The position numbers and the translations under genes were made by a program. A stretch of 64,000 nucleotides of DNA from Actinophytocola sp963840275. Lineage in GTDB: Bacteria; Actinomycetota; Actinomycetes; Mycobacteriales; Pseudonocardiaceae. Below, piece after piece: positions 42,971 through 51,540 of the stretch. The notes below the pieces were generated by a model. It searched no databases and was not told the DNA's origin. It saw only the letters and a program-made list of their open reading frames with translations. The DNA lies in contig CAWIYK010000010.1 in NCBI GenBank assembly GCA_963840275.1, positions 682,001-746,000 of the forward strand, given 5' to 3'. How positions within the stretch are numbered: the stretch's first letter is position 1; every line of letters starts with the position of its first letter.

Positions 42971-43177
42971 GTGCGTTGGAAGATCGTGAACAGCCATGCC
43001 AGTGCGGGGAGGCTGATCACGTTGAGCGCCGGCGGTGCGCTGGGCGGACACCTGTCCTACGCGCAAGGCGGCGGCGTGCACCGGTGGCAGCCTCCGCAGG
43101 AGGTCGACGCCGCCGCCGGGGACGGTTTCACAGGCACCCGTCTGGAGACGGTCCCCGCGCCGACCGACCGGCTCTGA
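42971..43177 (+). CDS. Doubtful 68-aa hypothetical protein
   Basis: GTG at 42971 opens a frame reading RWKIVNSHASAGRLITLSAG and ending ETVPAPTDRL. GC-rich third positions are moderate and no clear Shine-Dalgarno is present. It may be a remnant or a small real gene. No motif recognised. The rest of 42896-43192 holds nothing supported. Confidence 0.3.
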   Translation: MRWKIVNSHASAGRLITLSAGGALGGHLSYAQGGGVHRWQPPQEVDAAAGDGFTGTRLETVPAPTDRL

Positions 43178-43192
43178 ACGAAGGCAGTCGGG

Positions 43193-43720
43193 TCAGTCCT
43201 CGTCGGAGTCGGGTTCGTGTGGTGACCGGTGCGGAGGAGGGTGGCCCGCGAAGGCCTCGGCACCGGCGCCGGCCCGTAGTGGCTCGACCTCGGCGCGTTG
43301 GCGGGTGGCGCGCTCGATGAGCTCGTCGAAGTCCACGTCGGGCAGCCGCACGGCCAGACCGGCCTGGTCACGCAACGTCGTCCACAGCTGCTTCTTGCCG
43401 TCGATGCCCATCGCGAGGATCTCCAGCTCCTCGAACCGGCTCAGCGGTGAGTACGACCTGAGCCGGCCGTTCGGCTTCAGCCGCGCGACCCGCTCGGCCG
43501 CGAACGCGAGCCCGGTCTTGACCGGGCTGGTGCGCACCTCCAGGCGGCGCATGATGTCGCGGAACGTCTCCACGTCCTCGGCGATACCGGTCGCCACGCG
43601 GTTGAGGGCCTCGCCGGCCGGCGCGGCGCGGTTGTTGTGCGCCGACCTCTTGGCCAGCTCCCGCCATGCCACGCCCATCGCGAGTTGGTCGTTCAGATAG
43701 ATCCCGAGGAACTGGTCCAT
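43193..43720 (-). CDS. All-helical hypothetical protein
   Basis: 175 aa. ATG at 43720. Helical segments LGIYLNDQLAMGVAWRELAK, EDVETFRDIMRRLEV and FEELEILAMGIDGKKQLW recall ferritin-like four-helix proteins common in actinobacteria, with a disordered, acidic C-terminus (PHRSPHEPDSDED). No clear metal-binding EExxH motif. Function unknown. Confidence 0.75.
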   Translation of the reverse strand: MDQFLGIYLNDQLAMGVAWRELAKRSAHNNRAAPAGEALNRVATGIAEDVETFRDIMRRLEVRTSPVKTGLAFAAERVARLKPNGRLRSYSPLSRFEELEILAMGIDGKKQLWTTLRDQAGLAVRLPDVDFDELIERATRQRAEVEPLRAGAGAEAFAGHPPPHRSPHEPDSDED

Positions 43721-44002
43721 GACACCGAGATACCCGTGCGTCCGCGCGCCAACCACCGTGTTCGTCAGTGGCGGCGGCGTCGCAGCATCGCCTTGACGGC
43801 CGAGAACGCGAGGGAACGGCTGGACCACCTCCTGCCGGACACGGCCTGCTACGCGACACCGTATCGCCGACGGGACTCGTCGGTCTGCCGCCCGAGCTAC
43901 ACGAGATGGTCATGACCTGGCAGCACGGTTGGGGGACGCCTCGGTTCGATCCCGTATCGGTGGGGAATCCACTGTGTACAGAGCCGAGCGGAGGCGATGT
44001 CC

Positions 44003-44371
44003 ATGAGTGGGCCCAGACCGTTGTCCAAGGCGCACCGGAAGGCCGGGCGGAAGACGGGTGGGGGACGTCGGGACCGACCACCGGAGCTCGACCCGTCCGC
44101 GGGCGATTTCCTGCTCGCGAGCATCGACGCCGTGCTCGCGCACCTGACATCTCCCGCCCCGTCCGCGGCGGTGACACCTCAGCTGGTCGGCGACCTGCGT
44201 GCGGCCTTGGCCCGGACCGCCGCCCTCGGCGAAACCTGTCGGGTGGCCGCCGCGGCCGACGACGTTCGCCTCGCCGCGAACCTGCTGCTCGCCGGCACGA
44301 CCGACCAGGCGCGGCAGGCGCTTGGGCACGCGCGGACGGCTCTGATGGACATGTACGCGCCCCGCCTTTGA
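44003..44371 (+). CDS. Hypothetical helical protein
   Basis: 122 aa. The ATG at 44003 is 8 nt from GGAGG; an ATG at 43997 is too close. A basic N-terminus (SGPRPLSKAHRKAGRKTGGG) precedes two or three Ala/Leu-rich helices ending RTALMDMYAPRL. No membrane segment. Unknown function. The 280 bp upstream show no gene. Confidence 0.6.
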   Translation: MSGPRPLSKAHRKAGRKTGGGRRDRPPELDPSAGDFLLASIDAVLAHLTSPAPSAAVTPQLVGDLRAALARTAALGETCRVAAAADDVRLAANLLLAGTTDQARQALGHARTALMDMYAPRL

Positions 44372-44394
44372 CCGCGGGGATCCACCGGGGCGGC

Positions 44395-44712
44395 TCAGTT
44401 CGGGGCGTGCATGGGCGTGTTGGTCGGGCGGCGGGGCGTGCCGACGAGCCAGGCGAGCGCGAACATCGTCAGCGCGAAGAACAGGTGGAGCCAGTTGTCG
44501 GCGGGGTTCACCGGAACGACGTTGGCGCCGGACTCCTGATCCAAACGTCAACTCGTTGTGGTGCGCGGTGATCCGGGGATGAAACCCGCGACACCGACCA
44601 GGAGGAAGACGCACGCCACCACCAGTGCGACGAGTTCGCCCGGCTCCCGCCGGTGCATCGGCGTCACCGTCTCGGGCACCGGCGTTCGTTCCCCGCACGA
44701 ACTGCTCGTCAT
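44395..44712 (-). pseudogene. DUF4383 membrane protein with frameshift and internal deletion
   Basis: ATG at 44712 begins an N-terminal helix (ELVALVVACVFLLVGVAGFI) followed by a frameshift near 44580 (expected PGITAHHNELTF). The sequence then jumps to GANVVPVNPADNWLHLFFAL near 44540, the C-terminal motif of DUF4383. About 60 central residues, including the middle helices, are missing. Confidence 0.65.
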
Positions 44713-45388
44713 GGCACCCGGATACCCGACCGCCGCCCGGGCAACCGTGCGACCCGGGCGGACGCGCTTCGGTTGAGTGGCCCGGAACCGGGCACCACCC
44801 CGCATGGCAGACGACCGAGGACGTACCGAGCACACGGAGGAACCCGCCGAGGGCGGCCGCGAGGAAGGCGAAGCGGCCTTGGGCGTCCGCTGCAGAGGTG
44901 TCGGACAGTTGGGACTGTGCCTGCGGCGACGGCGGTCGCTGTGGCCAAGGCGGCCGGCGTTTCGGTCATCGTGGGTGACACCGGTCGTCTGGGCATAGGT
45001 CGACTGCGGATGGTCGGCGAGACCGGCGAGCGGATGCTGACCGGCGTGGAGGCGGGTTCACTCGTTCATGGTCGTGGGGTGAACGAGCCTGTAGACCGGA
45101 GAAGGGGTTCCGACGCTGGCGTAGTCGTCGTCGGAGTCGGCGCGACCGGACATGCGGCCACTGAGTGCGTCACGCTCAAGTAACCGGTGTCTGCGGGCTG
45201 TTGTCAAAGCTCTGGTCGATCGACATATGTCCAGCACACGTTGCACGGACGGTGTCGCCGCACCGAGGGTGCCGCGACCGTCGGAGCGAAGTCCCGGCTC
45301 GGTGACGTCTTCTGTACGACCGAACAACAGTTGGCCGCTCACCGCATCGCGAGTCAGCATGAGTAGAGCGACGTTCTGACCGGCTAGA
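44713..45388. other. Region without supported genes
   Basis: 676 bp. A plus frame around 44918-45060 reads AVAKAAGVSVIVGDTGRLG and could be a fragment; a minus frame at 45058-45360 has poor codon bias. No strong hairpin. End of the decay zone; the next gene, msrB, is ordinary. Confidence 0.4.
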
Positions 45389-45814
45389 TCAGTCCGCGGT
45401 GGGGATCAGCTTCAGGGAGATCGAGTTGATGCAGTAGCGCTGGTCGGTGGGCGTGTCGTAGCCCTCGCCCTCGAAGACGTGCCCGAGGTGGGAGTGGCAG
45501 TTCGCGCAGATGACCTCGGTGCGTTTCATGCCGAGGGCGCTGTCGTCGCGGAGGATGACCGCTTCGCCGGCCAGCGGGCTGAAGAACGACGGCCAACCGC
45601 AGTGCGACTCGAACTTCGTGTCGCTTCGGAAGAGTTCTGTGCCGCACGCACGGCATTGGTAGACACCCGTCGTCTTGGTGTCGGTGTACTCGCCGGTCCA
45701 CGGGCGCTCGGTGCCGGCCTGCCGCAGCACGGCGTACTCCTCCGCCGTCAGCTGCTGGCGCCACTCCTGCTCAGACTTCGCCACGCGCGGGGGCTGCTCC
45801 ACGTCCGAATCCAT
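45389..45814 (-). CDS. msrB: Peptide-methionine (R)-S-oxide reductase
   Basis: 141 aa. Reduces methionine-R-sulfoxide in proteins, cytosolic. Zinc ligands in CRAC (YQCRACGTELF) and CANC (VICANCHSHLGHVF); catalytic Cys in RYCINSISLKL. GWPSFF is also conserved. ATG at 45814; a TTG at 45823 is an alternative start. Full-length for the family. Confidence 0.97.
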   Translation of the reverse strand: MDSDVEQPPRVAKSEQEWRQQLTAEEYAVLRQAGTERPWTGEYTDTKTTGVYQCRACGTELFRSDTKFESHCGWPSFFSPLAGEAVILRDDSALGMKRTEVICANCHSHLGHVFEGEGYDTPTDQRYCINSISLKLIPTAD

Positions 45815-45833
45815 GCGTTCCAAACTACGCGTC

Positions 45834-46151
45834 TCACCGCGTGAACGTCGCCACGACGAACACGATCGCGTCCCACGCGGTGATCGTCACACCGAGCAGT
45901 ATCAGCAGGACGAGGATGCCGGCCATGAGCTTGTAGTGGCCGCCGAGCCGGTTGGCGGAGTCGGCGAAGTCACTCACGTCGGACAGGTAGCCCTCGACGG
46001 TGTACCCCGACCGCACCTGCTGCTGCCGGTCGAGGTGCGCCGCGAACGCCCGCGCCTCCGGGTCGTCCGGGTCGAGGCCGACCAGCTCGTCGTCGAACTG
46101 GGTCGGCGGCTTGTCGTCCTCCGCGGGCTCCGGAGCTGAGATGGCCGCCAT
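45834..46151 (-). CDS. Small single-helix membrane protein
   Basis: 105 aa: acidic N-terminal region (EDDKPPTQFDDELVGLDPDD), then RSGYTVEGYLSDVSDFADSA and one membrane helix (LMAGILVLLILLGVTITAWD) near the C-terminus. ATG at 46151. It lies 28 bp downstream of hisS on the same strand, so it may be co-transcribed. Function unknown. Confidence 0.75.
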   Translation of the reverse strand: MAAISAPEPAEDDKPPTQFDDELVGLDPDDPEARAFAAHLDRQQQVRSGYTVEGYLSDVSDFADSANRLGGHYKLMAGILVLLILLGVTITAWDAIVFVVATFTR

Positions 46152-46179
46152 GCTCCCACCGTAACCGCTGCGCGTGTGG

Positions 46180-47445
46180 TCAGCGCTTCTCGCCGAGCTG
46201 GCGCTCCTCCCCGGCGACCCCCGGGCGCAGGTGCACGAACGACGTGAAGCCCCACTCCTCGAGCCGGCCGAGCTGGGCGCCGAACTTGCCGGAGCGGCGC
46301 ACCGGCGACACAGTGCGCCCGTCGGCGCGCAGGTCGCGGGCGGTCGCGAGCACCTCGGTGAGCGGGGTGTCGGACTCGAACAGCACGGCGACCGCCGCCA
46401 CGGCCGGGGCGCTGACCAGCAGGTCCACGATCCGCTCGAAGCCGATCGAGAAGCCGCACGCCGGCACGTCGGCACCGAGGAACCGGCCGACGAGCTTGTC
46501 GTACCGCCCGCCGCCGGCCACGGAACCGCTGGCCGACGGGTGCGTGACCTCGAAGATCTGACCCGTGTAGTAGCCCATGCCGCGGACCAGCGTCGGGTCG
46601 AACTCCCACCTCAGGTCCGGCAGCGCGGACAGCGCCTCGACGGTCGTCGTGAGGTCGGACAGCACGTCGTCGCCCAGGTTGGGCAGCGTGGTGGCGAGCT
46701 GGTCGGCGAGCTTGGCGTCCTCGACGCCCTGCAGGCCGGTGATGGTGTCGGCGACGCGGGCGATCGTGGGCTCGTCGAGGCCGCGCCCGACGAGCTCCTT
46801 GCGCACCCCGTCCCAGCCGACCTTGTCCAGCTTGTCGAGCGTGATGAACAGGCTGTCCCAGCCCGCCTCCGGCACCCCGGCGTGCGCGGCGAGCGCGGAG
46901 AGGAACCGCCGGTCGCACACGCGCACGGTCGTGCCGTCGAGGCCGGTGGCGGCCAGCGCGGCCGCCGTCGCCTCGATCAGCTCCACCTCGGCGAGCACGC
47001 TCGACTCGCCCAGCATGTCGATGTCGCACTGGTAGAACTGCCGGTAGCGGCCCTTCTGCGGCCGCTCGGCCCGCCACACCGGACCGATCTGGAACGACCG
47101 GAACGGCTGCGGCAGCGTCGCGCGGTTGTTGCCGTAGAACCGGGACAGCGGGACGGTCAGGTCGTAGCGCAGGCCGAGGTCCACCAGGTCGGACAGCGGG
47201 GTGTCGGCCGGCACCGGGCTGTCGAGACCGCGACGCAGCACCTGGTAGATCAGCTTCTCGTTCTCGCCGCCCTGGCCGCCCTGCAGCCGCTCGATGTTCT
47301 CGAGCGCCGGCGTCTCGATGCGCTGGTAGCCGTAGCGGCGGTAGACCTCCGTGATCCGCGCCAGCACATGGTCGCGCACGGCGACGGCGGCGGGCAGCAG
47401 ATCACGGGTTCCCCTGGCGGGGTTCAGGTCCGATTTCACCCTCAT
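46180..47445 (-). CDS. hisS: Histidyl-tRNA synthetase
   Basis: 421-aa class II synthetase. Motif 1 region RYGYQRIETPALENIE, motif 2 FRSFQIGPVWRAERPQKGRY, the histidine A box LVRGMGYYTGQIFEV and motif 3 ACGFSIGFERIVDLL are all present. An anticodon-binding domain forms the last 95 residues. Start ATG at 47445 with a distant AGG. Essential housekeeping gene; full-length. Confidence 0.97.
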   Translation of the reverse strand: MRVKSDLNPARGTRDLLPAAVAVRDHVLARITEVYRRYGYQRIETPALENIERLQGGQGGENEKLIYQVLRRGLDSPVPADTPLSDLVDLGLRYDLTVPLSRFYGNNRATLPQPFRSFQIGPVWRAERPQKGRYRQFYQCDIDMLGESSVLAEVELIEATAAALAATGLDGTTVRVCDRRFLSALAAHAGVPEAGWDSLFITLDKLDKVGWDGVRKELVGRGLDEPTIARVADTITGLQGVEDAKLADQLATTLPNLGDDVLSDLTTTVEALSALPDLRWEFDPTLVRGMGYYTGQIFEVTHPSASGSVAGGGRYDKLVGRFLGADVPACGFSIGFERIVDLLVSAPAVAAVAVLFESDTPLTEVLATARDLRADGRTVSPVRRSGKFGAQLGRLEEWGFTSFVHLRPGVAGEERQLGEKR

Positions 47446-47497
47446 AACGCTACTTGACCTGGCACGTGAGTTTTCGCCAAGGCCGTAGGCTGGCGCG

Positions 47498-48547
47498 ATG
47501 GCAGCGACCAAGGCGATCGAGTTCGAGGTGGGCGCGCGCTCCGTGCGGGTGTCCAGCCCGGACAAGCCGTACTTCCCTGAGCTGGGCATCACCAAGTCCG
47601 ACGTCGTGCGGTACTTCCTGTCCGTCGGCGACGGCATCCTCGGCGCGCTGCGCGACCGGCCGACGACGCTGGAACGCTGGCCGGGCGGCGTCTTCGAGGG
47701 CGCGAAGCTGTCCACGCGCGCCGACAACCGGGGCGACGCGTTCTACCAGAAGCGGGTGCCCAAGGGCGCGCCCGACTACGTCGAGACCGCCCGCATCCAG
47801 TTCCCCAGCGGCCGGCCCGCCGACGAGGTGTGCCCGACGGAGCTCGCGGTCGTCGTGTGGGCGGTCAACCTCGGCACGCTGACGTTCCACCCGTGGCCGG
47901 TCCGCCGGCCCGAGGTCGACCACCCCGACCAGCTGCGCATCGACCTCGACCCGCAGCCGGGGACCGACTTCCGCGACGCGGTGCCGGTGGCGTTCGCGCT
48001 GCGCGAGCTGCTCGCCGAGCTGGGGCTGGAAGGCTTCCCGAAGACGTCCGGCGGTCGTGGCCTGCACGTGTACGTCCCGATCGAGCCGCGCTGGACGTTC
48101 GTCGAGGCGCGCCGCGCGGTGATCGCGCTGGGCCGCGAGCTGGAGCGGCGCATGCCCTCGGCCGTCACCATGAGCTGGTGGAAGGAGGAGCGCGGCGAAC
48201 GCATCTTCATCGACTTCAACCAGATGGCCAGGGACCGGACCATCGCCTGCGCGTACTCCATCCGCCCAACGCCGCGCGCGCAGGTCTCCGCCCCGGTGAC
48301 GTGGGACGAGCTGCCCGACGTCATGCCGGCCGACTTCACGGTGCTCACCATGCCGGACCGCTTCGCGAAGGTCGGCGACCTGCACGCGGACGTCGCCGCG
48401 AAGGCGTTCTCCCTCGAGCCCGTGCTGGCACTGGTGGCCCGCGACGAGTCGAACGGCGAGGGCGACATGCCCTACCCGCCGGAGTACCCGAAGATGCCCG
48501 GCGAGCCCAAGCGCGTGCAACCGTCGAAGGCCAGACACGACGACTAG
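47498..48547 (+). CDS. LigD-type polymerase (PolDom/primase-like), stand-alone
   Basis: 349-aa archaeo-eukaryotic primase-superfamily polymerase for non-homologous end joining. Metal-binding DLDP in LRIDLDPQPGTDF, phosphate-binding KTSGGRGLHVYVPI and the third acidic residue in RIFIDFNQMARDRTI are intact. It carries neither ligase nor phosphoesterase domain; the ligase module is a separate gene at 53156-54220. No Ku gene is in the window. ATG at 47498. Confidence 0.92.
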   Translation: MAATKAIEFEVGARSVRVSSPDKPYFPELGITKSDVVRYFLSVGDGILGALRDRPTTLERWPGGVFEGAKLSTRADNRGDAFYQKRVPKGAPDYVETARIQFPSGRPADEVCPTELAVVVWAVNLGTLTFHPWPVRRPEVDHPDQLRIDLDPQPGTDFRDAVPVAFALRELLAELGLEGFPKTSGGRGLHVYVPIEPRWTFVEARRAVIALGRELERRMPSAVTMSWWKEERGERIFIDFNQMARDRTIACAYSIRPTPRAQVSAPVTWDELPDVMPADFTVLTMPDRFAKVGDLHADVAAKAFSLEPVLALVARDESNGEGDMPYPPEYPKMPGEPKRVQPSKARHDD

Positions 48548-48566
48548 GGGCACTTGCACCTAGTCG
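48541..48566. terminator. Hairpin overlapping two stop codons
   Basis: 8-bp stem CGACTAGG/CCTAGTCG with a 10-nt loop that contains the end of the polymerase gene and the stop of the converging GGDEF gene. Confidence 0.7.
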
Positions 48567-49795
48567 GCGACGTGGATCCGGTTGCGGCCACCCGCCTTCG
48601 CCGCGTACATGGCGCGGTCCGCACTGCTCACCAGGTCCGACAGAGTCGCGCCGTCGCGGGGGAAGTGGGCCGCGCCGATCGACACGGTGACCACGACGGT
48701 CGTGGCGCCCACCGGCGTGGGGGTGTCGACGACGCGCTTCCTGATCCGTTCCGCGACCGCCACGAGGCCGGCCGGGGAGATGTTCGGCAGCAGCACCGCG
48801 AACTCCTCCCCGCCCCACCGGCCGACGACATCGTGGTCGTCGCGGACCTCGCGGCTGATGATGCGCGCGACCGCGGCGAGCACCTCGTTGCCGACCAGGT
48901 GACCGTGGCTGTCGTTGATCGTCTTGAACCGGTCCAGGTCTGCGATCAGCACCCCGACGTGCGTCCCCGTCGTCCTGGCCCGCGCGATCGCCGCCGCCGC
49001 CTGTTCGGTCCACCACCGGTCGTTGGTGAGCCCGGTCCGCTCGTCGGTGGTCGCCTTGAAGCGGTACTCGGTGATCAGCGTCGACCGGTGCACGGTCAGC
49101 GTCACACCGAGCACGACCAGGCCGAGCGCCGGTTCGACCGCCACCAGCACCGTGGCACTGATGCCGGCGCACAGCGCGCCGACCGAGTAGATCTGCTCAC
49201 GGAAGTCGGCGAACGGGGACCGCCCGTTCGGCCGCGACCACGCGATCACAAGCACCACGAGCAGGTAGTTCCCCGCCCAGCGGACCGCCGCCGCGAGGAC
49301 CAGCACCCAGAACGGCGGCGGCAGCCCCGGCGCGTACGGGTCGGGCGCGAGCAGCAGCACGACCAGCACCGCGCCGCACGAGCCGAGCACCACGGTCGAC
49401 CCCGTGTACACCCAGCGGCCCAACGCCATCGGCACGTTCCGCTGCGGCACCCGCAGCCACACGTACCCGAACGACACCACGATCACCGCGAGCGCCAGCA
49501 CCGGCGGCAGGAGCAGCGCCCCGGCGAGGTTCCACACGCTCTTGAAGTCCTGGTACGGGCTCCGGTCGTTCCGCCGCCGCTCGGCCTGCCGGCGCCGTTC
49601 CACGTCCCTGGTCAGCTCGGTGTGCACGACCACGCACCCGGCCAGCGTCGCGAAACGCAGCCAGTGCCACCCGGTCACCGGCAGCGCCGACAGGGTCGTG
49701 CCGATCAGCACGGTCCCGGCCAGCAGCGCGGCAGCGACGACGCCGAACACCAGTTCGCGGGCCCGAGCGGGCAGATCGCCCATGAGCGGACACAT
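48560..49795 (-). CDS. Membrane GGDEF diguanylate cyclase
   Basis: 411 aa. About seven membrane helices (25-260) precede a GGDEF domain (270-411) with ERTGLTNDRWW, DLDRFKTINDSHGHLVGN and the active-site RWGGEEFAVLLP. The domain is complete, so c-di-GMP synthesis is expected. ATG at 49795 after GGGGTGGG; ATG at 49783 possible. No EAL domain. In actinobacteria c-di-GMP controls development. Confidence 0.92.
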   Translation of the reverse strand: MCPLMGDLPARARELVFGVVAAALLAGTVLIGTTLSALPVTGWHWLRFATLAGCVVVHTELTRDVERRRQAERRRNDRSPYQDFKSVWNLAGALLLPPVLALAVIVVSFGYVWLRVPQRNVPMALGRWVYTGSTVVLGSCGAVLVVLLLAPDPYAPGLPPPFWVLVLAAAVRWAGNYLLVVLVIAWSRPNGRSPFADFREQIYSVGALCAGISATVLVAVEPALGLVVLGVTLTVHRSTLITEYRFKATTDERTGLTNDRWWTEQAAAAIARARTTGTHVGVLIADLDRFKTINDSHGHLVGNEVLAAVARIISREVRDDHDVVGRWGGEEFAVLLPNISPAGLVAVAERIRKRVVDTPTPVGATTVVVTVSIGAAHFPRDGATLSDLVSSADRAMYAAKAGGRNRIHVAD

Positions 49796-49833
49796 AGTTC
49801 CCACCCCAGTGCGGAAACTGTGAATCCTAGCGG

Positions 49834-50283
49834 TCAGCCCATCAGGTTCCACGGTTGGCAGCCGGCCGTTTCGACGAGCTCGTTCGTGTTCACCGTGATG
49901 GTGCCGGGCCCCCGGTAGACGCCGTTGTCGATGACGCCGCCGCCGACGTCGGTTCTCGTCCAGTAGCAGCCGCCCGCGTTGGTGCCGCTCGGGCCCGGCG
50001 TGGCGTACTTGCCCGGCCGCACGTCGATGCCGACGGTGTGGATGCCGTCGGTCAGGGAGGCGCCGGGACCGTTCTCCGGTGGCGGGGTGGCGGTGACGGT
50101 CTCGGTGACGGTCGTGGTCCGGAACTGGGTCGCGGTGACGGTGACCCGCGTGGCCGCCGGTTCCGCGTCGGAGTCCGAGTTGGCCGCGGTGCCCACGATC
50201 GCCGCGACGGCCGTGATGACGACCCCGGCGACGGTCAATACCAGCCACGGCCACAGGGGCCAGCGGTGCTGCGACGACGGCAT
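49834..50283 (-). CDS. Membrane-anchored secreted domain protein
   Basis: 149 aa. One membrane helix (WLVLTVAGVVITAVAAIVG), a Thr-rich stalk and a C-terminal extracytoplasmic domain TVGIDVRPGKYATPGP...GGCYWTRT...AGCQPW. That pattern (VGxDIxPGxY then CYW) is common in actinobacterial surface proteins of unknown function. ATG at 50283. Confidence 0.8.
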   Translation of the reverse strand: MPSSQHRWPLWPWLVLTVAGVVITAVAAIVGTAANSDSDAEPAATRVTVTATQFRTTTVTETVTATPPPENGPGASLTDGIHTVGIDVRPGKYATPGPSGTNAGGCYWTRTDVGGGVIDNGVYRGPGTITVNTNELVETAGCQPWNLMG

Positions 50284-50484
50284 GTGCCGCTCCTCACGGG
50301 GAGTGCTGCTGCATTGGCGTCGTCAGGATTGTCGAAACCGTTACGTCATCGCGAGTTCAAACGCGATGAAGATGTGCTGACCTCCGGTTTTGACCGACGC
50401 GCGACCCCGGGTGCGGCGCGCGCGGTTGATTTCCCTCGAATCCCAAGGAAGCATCGAGGTGCCGGCACCGGAAAGGAGGTCATC

Positions 50485-50694
50485 GTGACGGAGCCGTACG
50501 TCGTGCGTTACGTGGGCGGGCCGCTCGACGGTCGGGTCGACACGCTGCCCGAGCTGCCGGAACAGCCTCGTGACACCGTCACGCACGTGCACCTGCACGA
50601 GGGGCCGAAGATCGTCCACCACTACGACCTCTGCTACGCGGTCGAGTACGGCTGCGAGTACCGCGTCCGCGAGGAGTTCGGCGAAGCCGACTAG
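50485..50694 (+). CDS. Small hypothetical protein
   Basis: 69 aa with a perfect AAAGGAGGT Shine-Dalgarno and GTG start at 50485. Sequence YVVRYVGGPLDGRVDTLPEL followed by a His-rich and Tyr-rich stretch (VHLHEGPKIVHHYDL). Single Cys pair-like spacing (LCYAVEYGCEY). Overlaps the converging nuclease gene by 4 bp. Family not assigned. Confidence 0.75.
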   Translation: MTEPYVVRYVGGPLDGRVDTLPELPEQPRDTVTHVHLHEGPKIVHHYDLCYAVEYGCEYRVREEFGEAD

Positions 50695-51503
50695 CGGCGC
50701 ACCGACAGCTCGGCCAGCACCGGCCGATGGTCGGACACGAGGGTCGCCGGCACGGTCGCCGACCGCACGTGCACGTGCGCGGACACCGTCACGTAGTCGA
50801 TCCGCTTCTCCGGCACGTCCGCCGGATACGTGGCCCCGTCCGGAGTCGCGTCGGTCAGCACCGTCCACAGTGGAGCGAGCTCCGGCGCGTCGTGGGCCGC
50901 GTTGAAGTCGCCGAGCAGCACCTGCGGACCGCGCCGGTCCATGATGCGCAACGTGTCCGCCACCTGCATCGCGCGGACCGCCGGGTCGGCGCGGTAGTCC
51001 AGGTGCGTCGAGTACACGCGCACGGCCACGCCCCGCACCAGCACGACGGCCTCCGCGAACCCCGGCGCGAGCGCCGGCACCGGGTTCTCGTCCTGCGTCG
51101 ACAGGCGCGTGATCCAGTGGTTCGTGGTGTGCAGCACCGGGAACCGGCTCAGGATCGCCACGCCGTACTGCCGGCGCGGCTCCCCGGCCGACGGCGGGTC
51201 GAGATCGTAGATCGGCGCGAAGAACACCCGCATGTGCAGCGCCCGCGCCAGGTCCGCCGCCTGGTCCCGGAAGTCGCTGCGTGCGTCCCAGTGCACGTCG
51301 ACCTCTTGCAGCGCCACGACATCGGCCCTGGTGTCCCGGATCGCGTCGGCCGTCCGCGCGAGGTCGAGCGCCCCGTCGGACCCGATGCCGGTGTGGATGT
51401 TGAAACTCAGCACCCGCAGCGTCACCTCGCGCGACGCCGAGGCCGGCGAGGCCAGAAACACCGCCAGCACCGCAACAAGGAACAGGACCCCGACCCGCCG
51501 CAT
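50691..51503 (-). CDS. Secreted endonuclease/exonuclease/phosphatase
   Basis: 270 aa. The signal peptide ends PASASRE. EEP motifs in order: LSFNIHTG, VVALQEVDVHW, VYSTHLDYR, VLLGDFNA, EKRIDYVTV and VSDHRPVLAE, giving a complete metal-dependent active site. Substrate could be nucleic acid, inositol phosphate or sphingomyelin-like lipid. ATG at 51503. Confidence 0.9.
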   Translation of the reverse strand: MRRVGVLFLVAVLAVFLASPASASREVTLRVLSFNIHTGIGSDGALDLARTADAIRDTRADVVALQEVDVHWDARSDFRDQAADLARALHMRVFFAPIYDLDPPSAGEPRRQYGVAILSRFPVLHTTNHWITRLSTQDENPVPALAPGFAEAVVLVRGVAVRVYSTHLDYRADPAVRAMQVADTLRIMDRRGPQVLLGDFNAAHDAPELAPLWTVLTDATPDGATYPADVPEKRIDYVTVSAHVHVRSATVPATLVSDHRPVLAELSVRR

Positions 51504-51540
51504 CGCGCACCTCCTGGCAGCACACCCTATAGACGCACGA

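Noticed and set aside
43193..43828. Upstream start for the helical protein at 43828
   Set aside because: The extra 36 codons have poor bias; the ATG at 43720 is preferred although its Shine-Dalgarno is weak.
45058..45360. 100-codon minus-strand frame
   Set aside because: Poor third-position GC bias and no ribosome site.
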